Source: Betaproteobacteria bacterium
GTDB lineage: Bacteria > Pseudomonadota > Gammaproteobacteria > Burkholderiales > Burkholderiaceae_C
Direction of reading: 5' to 3'
Assembly: GCA_947448675.1 (NCBI GenBank)
Contig: CANFOR010000066.1
Location: 1-12,633 of the forward strand
Length of the DNA stretch: 12,633 bases
This document shows, one piece after another, positions 7,437 through 12,633 of this stretch (the first letter of the stretch is position 1; each line of letters begins with the position of its first letter). The notes beneath the pieces were generated by a model, which searched no databases, was not told the DNA's origin, and saw only the letters and a program-made list of their open reading frames with translations. The position numbers were made by a program, and so were the translations under genes.

Positions 7437-7943
7437 TCAGTGTTCGGGCAACTTGGCCGCGCGCAGGCTGGCCATGTGGTCGATTTCGAGGCAGCGGTTT
7501 TCCACCACCCACAGGCCTGCAGTGCGTGCCAGGGCGGCTGCCTCGGCATGGGCCACGCCCAGTTGCATCCACAGGGCGTGCGCGCCAATGGCAATGGCTT
7601 CGGCGGCAACGGGCGGAATGTCGGCGCTGTTGCGAAAGCAGTCCACCAGCTCGATCTTTTCGCCACGCGCCGCCAAGGCCTGGGCCGCTTGGCCCAAGCT
7701 GGCATAGACCGTTTCGCCCAAAATCTGCGCGTTTTCTGCTGCTGCAATGGGGTTGACCGGCACGATGCGCCAGCCCTGTTTTTGCATGTAATGGGCCACT
7801 TGCCAACTGTCGCGCGCAGGCTTGGGGCTGAGCCCCACCACCGCCACGGTGCGGTAGTTTTGCAAGATGTGGTGAACACTTTGCGCGGGGCTTGGTTCAG
7901 CGGATTGCGCTGGGCTGGGGGGCGGGCTCTGGGCGTTGGGCAT
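7437..7943 (-). CDS. CoA-binding domain protein (YccU family)
   Basis: A 168-residue cytoplasmic protein with a Rossmann-type CoA-binding domain. The nucleotide loop is V-A-V-V-G-L-S-P-K-P-A-R-D-S (about 33-46), followed by Y-M-Q-K-Q-G-W-R-I-V-P-V-N-P and later V-D-C-F-R-N-S and V-V-E-N-R-C-L-E-I-D-H. These match the E. coli YccU group, small stand-alone relatives of the succinyl-CoA synthetase CoA-binding domain. The precise role of the group is not established, so no symbol is given. The first 22 residues are a Pro/Ser/Ala/Gln-rich leader with repeated S-P-A-Q-S, probably disordered. The ATG at 7943 has no clear Shine-Dalgarno. It precedes hemE by 12 bp, which suggests an operon, though nothing visible links it to heme synthesis. 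Confidence 0.88.
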   Translation of the reverse strand: MPNAQSPPPSPAQSAEPSPAQSVHHILQNYRTVAVVGLSPKPARDSWQVAHYMQKQGWRIVPVNPIAAAENAQILGETVYASLGQAAQALAARGEKIELVDCFRNSADIPPVAAEAIAIGAHALWMQLGVAHAEAAALARTAGLWVVENRCLEIDHMASLRAAKLPEH

Positions 7944-8157
7944 GTGCCGAGTTTAGCTTTTGTACTTCACCAAGCAGCCGTAAGGCCGCGTGTTTTGCCT
8001 TTGCGGTCGGCCAAGCGGACGGTCTTGCCAGCCAAGTCGGTCGCCTAGAAGGCCGGGGCTAATTGGCCGCGAGAGCAGGTGCTGTGGGCGCTTGGCGAGT
8101 GCCGCAGGAGCGGTCAACAAGGGCTTTGGCATGGCAAAGCTTTGGGCAAAGAAACAA
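7944..8157. other. Intergenic region with one small hairpin; no gene supported
   Basis: This 214-bp gap separates dsbD from the CoA-binding gene. About 18 bp past the dsbD stop is a perfect 6-bp inverted repeat, GCTTTG (8123-8128) and CAAAGC (8135-8140), with a 6-nt loop and no T run, so at best a weak terminator. A GGCC...GGCC hairpin is near 8051-8068. A 25-codon open stretch on the minus strand (7967-8044) vaguely recalls a redoxin-type protein but is closed by stops on both sides. Confidence 0.35.
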
Positions 8158-10494
8158 CTACAAACTGTGCACCGCCGCGCGCACTGCGTCAACGCTGAGC
8201 ACTTCGCTCAGCACCTGCGGCGCTTTGCCCGGCGCGTAGAGCACATACACCGGCACGCCGTTGCGCCCCAGCTGGCCCAGGGCAGCGGTGATGGCGCTGT
8301 CGCGGCGCGTCCAGTCGGCGCGCAAGAAGGCCACTTTTTTGCCGTCCATCTCGGCCAGCAAAGCGGCATCGGCCAGCGTGGTTTTTTTGTTGTACTGGCA
8401 GGTCACGCACCAGGCGGCCGTGAAGTCGACAAACACCGGTTGGCCCTGCGCCAAGACCTGTTCGACCCGGCCCGGCTCCCAAGCTTGCCAGCGCGCGCCG
8501 GGGGCCGCAGGGCTGCTCGGCGCTTCGCTGATTTTGGTGATGGTATGCCCGATAGCGCCCGCCAGTACTGCGTTAACAGCTATTAAAATGGTAGCAATTA
8601 CGGCCCGCGTGCGGCCCTGCAAACCCAGCGCCCAGACCACGCTGCTCACCGCCACCAGCAAGGCCAGCAGCGCGCCGGCGCCGTCAATGCCGCTTTGCTG
8701 TCCCAGCACCCAGACCAGCCAGGCCACCGTAGCAAACATGGGGAAGGCCATGAAGCGGCGCAGCGTGTTCATCCAGGCGCCGGGGCGTGGCAACAGGCGC
8801 GCCACGGCGGGCAGCAGGCTGGCCGCCAAGTAGGGCAGGGCCATGCCCAGGCCCACCGCGGCAAACAGCAGCAGAGCCTGCAGGGCAGGCAGAGCCAGGG
8901 CCAGGCCCAGCGAGGCCCCCATAAAGGGTGCGGTGCAGGGCGAGGCAATGGCCACGGCCAACACGCCTGAGAGCAGGGCGTTCACGGCGGGGTTCTTCGC
9001 CTGCAGGCTGGCCAGGCCCGAGGGCAGCATTTGCCCCAGTTCAAACAGGCCTGCGAGGTTCAGGCCCAGCAGGGTGAACAGCAGGGCCAGGCCCGCCACC
9101 ACGGCGGGCGACTGCAGCTGAAAGCCCCAGCCCAGGGCCTCGCCACCGGCGCGCAGGGCCAGCATCAGTGCGCCCAAGGCCACAAAGCTCAGCACCACGC
9201 CCAGGGTGTAGGCCAGCGCGTCGATGCGTGCGGCGTGGCGCTTGGGTGCGTGCTGGGCAAAGCCCAAAACCTTGATGGCCAGCACCGGGAACACGCAGGG
9301 CATGAGGTTCAAGATCAGGCCGCCCAAGAGCGCCCCCGCCAGGGCCAGCAGCAGGCCGCTGAGCGAGGTGTCGGGCGGCGCGCTGGGGGCTTGCATCTGG
9401 GCGTTTTGCGGGACATTGGCTGTGGCATTGCCTACCAGGCCGTCGGGGGGCGCTTGCACACCGCCCAAGCCAGTAGCCGGGGTTTGCACGCCACCCGGGC
9501 TGGCGGGCGCGGTAAGGGGCGCGGTAAGCGCGGTAAGTTGAGGCCACGTGCCCAGCACCTGGGCTTCGACACGCCAGCCGCCGGGTGGGCTAGCCTGGCC
9601 TAGAGCGGCGGCTGGTGGCGCGTCGGCGACCAAGACAAAGGGCATGCTGCTGGGGCTGTTGCTGCGCTGGCCCGACAAGGGCACGCTGGCCGTCCACAGC
9701 GCGCCCTGCCAGGCTTGCGGGTAGGCGGCTGCGGTTTCGATCACTTCGGGGGTTTCGGCAAAAAGCTGCAGGGTTTTGCCGCGCAGCGCGGCGGGCAGGC
9801 CTTGCAGGCTCAGCTGCAGCGCCGCACCTTCAATGCGCGCGGTGCTGGGCGGCAGCGCGGCGTTGCGCGGTGCGGCTGCTGCTGCGCCCACTGCTGGCGC
9901 AGCCATGGAAGAAGCGCCCACCGCGCGCGGCTGGGCTTGAAACGCTGCTTCAAAAAGGCTAGCGTTCAGCGCCGTGCTGCTCTTGATGGGCAGGCGAATC
10001 GCAAACTCGCCGTCTTCGGGAATGCACTGCTTTTGGCAGACCAACCAACTGGCCTTGAGCTTGACTTCGAGGTCGCCGCCCAGCAAGCCGGGTTTGAAGT
10101 CAGGGCCAATGGTCAGCGGCACCGGCAGCAGCACCGTGCCCTCATAGCCGTAATTGGCCAGGGTGCCGATGCGAATTTTTTGCGGCATCGGCCAGGCAAT
10201 ATCGCCCGCGCTCACTCCCGTGGGCAACTGCCATTGCAGCACCGTGGGCAAGCCCGAGTCGCCCGCGTTCTTCCAATACGTGTGCCAACTGGGCTGGTGC
10301 GCCAACTGCAGGCCAACCCAGAGCGGCTTGCCCGGCTCCACGCCATCGGGCGCATAGGCCATCAGCTCGGCGCGCACGCGCTCGGTGCTGACCACGGTTT
10401 TACTGCCAGATTGGGCTGCAACGCCCGTGGAAAGTGCGTGAGTAGCTATAAAAAATATAGCGAAAACGAAGTGGCGAAGGTGATGTGGCAGCAT
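8158..10494 (-). CDS. dsbD: Thiol:disulfide interchange protein, DsbD family
   Basis: DsbD passes electrons from cytoplasmic thioredoxin across the inner membrane to periplasmic thiol-disulfide proteins such as DsbC and cytochrome c maturation factors. The predicted 778-residue protein (E. coli: about 565) has a signal peptide (1-27), a periplasmic N-domain with redox pair C153/C157, and a long Pro/Ala/Gly-rich region with G-G-V-Q repeats (to about 375). About eight membrane helices follow, with the paired cysteines C400 (N-L-M-P-C-V-F-P) and C520 (A-S-P-C-T-A-P-F). A C-terminal thioredoxin domain has C696-V-T-C699. The N-domain motif W-L-V-C-Q-K-Q-C-I-P-E is of the ScsB/COG4233 type rather than E. 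coli DsbD alpha, which explains much of the extra length. ATG 10494 is chosen because the signal peptide begins there; the longer ATG 10581 adds a non-signal leader. Neither has a good ribosome site. It is divergent from the PhoD gene. Confidence 0.9.
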   Translation of the reverse strand: MLPHHLRHFVFAIFFIATHALSTGVAAQSGSKTVVSTERVRAELMAYAPDGVEPGKPLWVGLQLAHQPSWHTYWKNAGDSGLPTVLQWQLPTGVSAGDIAWPMPQKIRIGTLANYGYEGTVLLPVPLTIGPDFKPGLLGGDLEVKLKASWLVCQKQCIPEDGEFAIRLPIKSSTALNASLFEAAFQAQPRAVGASSMAAPAVGAAAAAPRNAALPPSTARIEGAALQLSLQGLPAALRGKTLQLFAETPEVIETAAAYPQAWQGALWTASVPLSGQRSNSPSSMPFVLVADAPPAAALGQASPPGGWRVEAQVLGTWPQLTALTAPLTAPASPGGVQTPATGLGGVQAPPDGLVGNATANVPQNAQMQAPSAPPDTSLSGLLLALAGALLGGLILNLMPCVFPVLAIKVLGFAQHAPKRHAARIDALAYTLGVVLSFVALGALMLALRAGGEALGWGFQLQSPAVVAGLALLFTLLGLNLAGLFELGQMLPSGLASLQAKNPAVNALLSGVLAVAIASPCTAPFMGASLGLALALPALQALLLFAAVGLGMALPYLAASLLPAVARLLPRPGAWMNTLRRFMAFPMFATVAWLVWVLGQQSGIDGAGALLALLVAVSSVVWALGLQGRTRAVIATILIAVNAVLAGAIGHTITKISEAPSSPAAPGARWQAWEPGRVEQVLAQGQPVFVDFTAAWCVTCQYNKKTTLADAALLAEMDGKKVAFLRADWTRRDSAITAALGQLGRNGVPVYVLYAPGKAPQVLSEVLSVDAVRAAVHSL
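8554..8595 (-). repeat. Palindromic repeat, copy 4, within dsbD (core 8579-8595)
   Basis: The core is GCTATTAAAATGGTAGC on the plus strand. Read on the minus strand, about 28 of 42 positions agree with copy 5 without gaps, including ATAGCT, ACGCA and CGGGCG blocks. It encodes A-T-I-L-I-A (634-639) in the last membrane helix of DsbD, with the core starting at codon position 1. Confidence 0.65.
10405..10461 (-). repeat. Palindromic repeat, copy 5, in the dsbD signal peptide (core 10445-10461)
   Basis: The core GCTATAAAAAATATAGC has perfect 5-bp arms around 7 bp. Read on the minus strand the element continues through CACGGGCG and TTGCAG blocks, agreeing with copy 1 at 43 of 57 positions. It encodes DsbD residues from A12 onward, including A-I-F-F-I-A and the S-T-G-V-A-A-Q-S cleavage region, with the core at codon position 1. 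Confidence 0.75.
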
Positions 10495-10574
10495 AAGTTG
10501 ATATGAGCAGCGATCTTCTAAGGAAGTTCCTAGCGTATTGGAACACGTGGCATTTTGCGTTGCAAAAGCCAACA

Positions 10575-10608
10575 CCTTCATGGCAGCGTCACAAGCCTAG
10601 TGGCTAAT
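10575..10608 (+). promoter_or_regulatory. Candidate Pho box and -10 element for the PhoD gene
   Basis: Two 7-mers, CCTTCAT (10575-10581) and GCGTCAC (10586-10592), are separated by exactly 4 bp. Each matches the E. coli PhoB half-site CTGTCAT/CTGTCAC at 5 of 7 positions. Ten base pairs further on is GCTAAT (10603-10608), matching TATAAT at 4 of 6, the spacing expected at PhoB-activated promoters. Transcription would then start near 10615, which supports the GTG start at 10637. The halves are degenerate, so chance is possible. Confidence 0.4.
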
Positions 10609-10636
10609 GTTTATTTTTTACAAGGATGGCTATACC

Positions 10637-12400
10637 GTGTCACACCAGAATACCAATCGCCGTGAGTTTTTTATTCGTTCTGCGGGTGCCGTGGCGGCTG
10701 CCAGTATCAGCAGCAGCACTTTGCTCGGTTGCGGTGACGGCAGCACCACCCCAGTGGAATTCAAATACGGCGTGGCCAGCGGCGACCCGTTGGCCGACCG
10801 CGTGATGCTGTGGACGCATGCCAAGTACCCCAACTTGAATGAGAGCGCGCAGATCACTTGGCAGGTCAGTACCAGCAGCACGTTTGACAGCATCGTGGCT
10901 TCGGGCAGCATCAGCTCCACTGCAGACACGGGTTTTACCAACAAGGTGGACGCCACCGGCTTGCAAGCGGGCAGCACCTATTACTTTCGCTTCCGCGACG
11001 CGTTTGGCAATGCGTCCCCAGTGGGCACCACACGCACCCTGCCCGCGAGCAATGCCGTCAGCGTGAAGTTTGCTGTGTTCTCTTGCACTTTGTATTCGGC
11101 AGGTTACTTCAACGCCTATGACGCCGCTACCAAATCAGGAGCGCAGTACGCCGTTCATGTGGGCGACTACATTTACGAATACGCCGCCGACCCCAGCAAA
11201 TTTGGCAACACCGACGCTGTCGCCCTGGGCCGCGTGACATCGCCCGCCAATGAGATCGTCAGCCTCGACGACTACCGCACCCGCTACGCCACCTACCGCA
11301 GCGACGCCAATTTGCAGGCCCTGCATGCGGCCATGCCCTGGATCACCGTGTGGGACGACCACGAGTTTGCCAACAATTCGTGGGTAGACGGCGCTGAGAA
11401 CCACAACAGCACGACCCAGGGCAGCTGGACTGCGCGCAAAGCCAATGCAGCCCGGGCATACCACGAGTGGATGCCCATTCGCACACCCGACGCGGCGAAC
11501 CTGCTGAAAATCTACCGTCGCTTTGACTTTGGCAATATTTTCACCCTGCACATGGTGGACACCCGCATCGAAGGTCGCGACAAACAATACGACGCCTATG
11601 GCGACGCCGACGGCGGTATTGGCCGCTATGTGACGGCCTTGACCAAGGGCACAGACGCCACCCACCGCATGATGAGCACCACCCAACAAGATTGGCTGAC
11701 CAATGGCGTCGCTGCGTCTAGCGCCAGCTGGCAGATCATGGGCAACCAAGACGTGATGGCGCGCATGTGGCTGCCCGGCAGCGTATTGCAGGCGCAGGGC
11801 GCGGCTTTGGCCAACCCCACACCCGCCAACCAGCAGGCGGTGGGCACAGCGATCACCGACTTCCTTACCGCCAAGGCCACGCCTGTGGCGGCCCGCACGC
11901 CCACGCAAGCTGGCTTGGTCAGCACCAGCACCAACCCACGCATTCCCTTTAACCTGGACTCTTGGGACGGTTACCCGCTGCAGCGCGAGGCGATTTTGCA
12001 AACCATCAAGGCGCAGGGCAAAAAACTCATCACGCTCTCGGGCGACTCGCACAATGCTTGGTTTACCAACCTCACCACCTTGGCGGGCGACAAAGTGGGC
12101 TTTGAGTTTGCAGGCTCTTCGGTCACCTCGCCGGGCTTTGAAAGCGCGGGCCTGGGCGGCTTGGCCGCTGCGCTCGACGGCACGGCTGTGGCACCCGGCG
12201 TGCAAGGTACCGGCTTGGGGCTGATTGATGATCTGAACTATGCCGACACCATCCGCCGCGGCTACTTGCTGATGACTGCCACCGCTGCGTCGCTCAAAGG
12301 CGAGTACATTTTTGTCGACACCATCAAGTCGAAAACCTACGCAGCGGTAACGGGCAAAACCGTGACGGTAGCGGCAACGGGCAGCGTCACCTACGCTTAA
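10637..12400 (+). CDS. phoD: PhoD-type alkaline phosphatase / phosphodiesterase, Tat-exported
   Basis: A 587-residue exported metal-dependent phosphoesterase that would release phosphate from organic phosphoesters outside the cytoplasm. The N-terminus has a Tat signal: R8-R9 in N-R-R-E-F-F-I-R-S, then an Ala/Ser-rich stretch ending L-L-G-C32, a possible lipobox. A fibronectin-like PhoD N-domain (about 40-135) precedes the catalytic domain, with motifs F-S-C (C150), V-G-D-Y-I-Y-E-Y (D177), W-D-D-H-E-F-A-N-N (D240, D241, H242), M-G-N-Q-D-V and S-G-D-S-H-N-A-W (D470, H472). The known PhoD metal site uses such Cys, Asp and His residues to bind Fe and Ca. GTG 10637 is chosen because AAGGA (10622-10626) lies 10 nt upstream; ATG 10607 has no ribosome site and overlaps the likely promoter. 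A Pro/Ala/Thr-rich insertion lies near 375-435. Confidence 0.93.
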   Translation: MSHQNTNRREFFIRSAGAVAAASISSSTLLGCGDGSTTPVEFKYGVASGDPLADRVMLWTHAKYPNLNESAQITWQVSTSSTFDSIVASGSISSTADTGFTNKVDATGLQAGSTYYFRFRDAFGNASPVGTTRTLPASNAVSVKFAVFSCTLYSAGYFNAYDAATKSGAQYAVHVGDYIYEYAADPSKFGNTDAVALGRVTSPANEIVSLDDYRTRYATYRSDANLQALHAAMPWITVWDDHEFANNSWVDGAENHNSTTQGSWTARKANAARAYHEWMPIRTPDAANLLKIYRRFDFGNIFTLHMVDTRIEGRDKQYDAYGDADGGIGRYVTALTKGTDATHRMMSTTQQDWLTNGVAASSASWQIMGNQDVMARMWLPGSVLQAQGAALANPTPANQQAVGTAITDFLTAKATPVAARTPTQAGLVSTSTNPRIPFNLDSWDGYPLQREAILQTIKAQGKKLITLSGDSHNAWFTNLTTLAGDKVGFEFAGSSVTSPGFESAGLGGLAAALDGTAVAPGVQGTGLGLIDDLNYADTIRRGYLLMTATAASLKGEYIFVDTIKSKTYAAVTGKTVTVAATGSVTYA

Positions 12401-12432
12401 TCTGGCCTGGCTGCTTGCCAGCAAGCTAAGAT

Positions 12433-12460
12433 GAGGGGATGCAACTCCCCTCTCGTTTTT
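12433..12460 (+). promoter_or_regulatory. Hairpin enclosing the start codon of the last gene, followed by T5
   Basis: GAGGGG (12433-12438) can pair with CCCCTC (12447-12452) in a 6-bp stem whose 8-nt loop, ATGCAACT, contains the predicted start codon. The 5' arm is also the only Shine-Dalgarno-like sequence. TCG and five T residues (12456-12460) follow, so it could act as a weak terminator or attenuator after phoD, or limit translation of the next gene. A separate inverted repeat GCTTGC/GCAAGC (12413-12426) lies between the two genes without a T run. Confidence 0.35.
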
Positions 12461-12633
12461 GGGTGGATCTGAGCACCCGCCAGTTTGCGCAGTTGGCCGC
12501 TTCACCCGAGCTGGCTGCAACCGTGGCGGTGCTGCCCGTGGCCGCTACCGAGCAGCACGGCCCGCACCTGCCGGTGTGCGTGGACACCGCCTTGGTCGAC
12601 GGCGTGGTGGCGGCTTGTTTGCCGCATCTGCCA
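12439..12633 (+). CDS. Creatininase-family hydrolase, N-terminal part only
   Basis: The first 65 residues of a protein that runs off the right edge. The sequence V-A-V-L-P-V-A-A-T-E-Q-H-G-P-H-L-P followed by V-C-V-D-T is the N-terminal hallmark of the creatininase family, metal-dependent amidohydrolases. In this motif Glu and His of E-Q-H-G-P-H (E38, H40, H43) and a following Asp (D49) supply metal ligands. Members include creatininase, MftE-like peptidases and formamide hydrolases, so the substrate cannot be named from this part. It starts 38 bp after phoD on the same strand. The ATG at 12439 has a GAGGGG stretch unusually close upstream and lies in a hairpin loop. Confidence 0.85.
   Translation, partial: MQLPSRFWVDLSTRQFAQLAASPELAATVAVLPVAATEQHGPHLPVCVDTALVDGVVAACLPHLP

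Noticed and set aside
7335..8048. 237-codon plus-strand open frame across the hemE and CoA-binding genes
   Set aside because: It lies opposite two clearly recognisable genes and has no ribosome site or family features.
10495..10581. 29-residue N-terminal extension of DsbD from ATG 10581
   Set aside because: It would place polar residues before a normal signal peptide and has no Shine-Dalgarno sequence; ATG 10494 starts directly at the signal peptide.
11135..12520. 461-codon minus-strand open frame opposite the PhoD gene
   Set aside because: Shadow frame over a gene with intact PhoD motifs; its product is rich in Gly, Val, His and Arg with no recognisable domain.
1..12633. CRISPR array, transposon, toxin-antitoxin or phage system
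   Set aside because: No regularly spaced repeats, transposase or integrase motifs, or paired small toxin/antitoxin genes were found on either strand.

Overview
The window looks like the chromosome of a betaproteobacterium of the order Burkholderiales, most likely family Comamonadaceae (the Rhodoferax / Polaromonas / Acidovorax neighbourhood). This rests on high GC, the style of Rep, PriA, HemE and DsbD, and a family of small GCTAT...ATAGC palindromic repeats of a kind I associate with that family. The placement is from memory of the families, not from a search. Most genes are ordinary housekeeping genes, with no phage, transposase, CRISPR or defence cluster.

Layout from left to right. Positions 1-49 are the 3' part of tRNA-Phe (GAA), followed by a strong hairpin terminator (55-92). 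That terminator probably also ends the convergent minus-strand pair: rep, a replicative DNA helicase, and a small secreted protein of unknown function 14 bp after it. Divergent from rep is an AEC-family permease (2844-3818), which converges on priA (3865-6048, minus). A 263-bp gap with a perfect DnaA-box 9-mer and one palindromic repeat separates priA from a tight minus-strand pair: a YccU-like CoA-binding protein and hemE, 12 bp apart. A 214-bp non-coding gap leads to dsbD (8158-10494, minus), a membrane thiol-disulfide reductase. Divergent from dsbD is a PhoD-type phosphatase with a Tat signal (10637-12400), preceded by a degenerate Pho-box-like element. The window ends in the first 65 codons of a creatininase-family hydrolase (12439 onward), whose start codon lies in the loop of a GC-rich hairpin.

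The most interesting signal is the repeat family. Five 17-bp palindromic cores occur at 538-554, 5561-5577, 6238-6254, 8579-8595 and 10445-10461. Four lie inside genes, all in the same codon phase. In three of these similarity runs well past the core (up to about 57 bp). Two of the elements supply the hydrophobic core and cleavage region of the signal peptides of two unrelated exported proteins, so their N-termini look alike (compare I-A-x-x-x-x-S-T-G-x-A-x-Q-S in both). A third supplies part of the last membrane helix of DsbD, and a fourth sits in a linker of PriA. This resembles protein-coding palindromic elements such as those of Rickettsia. I saw no wholly new multi-gene system.
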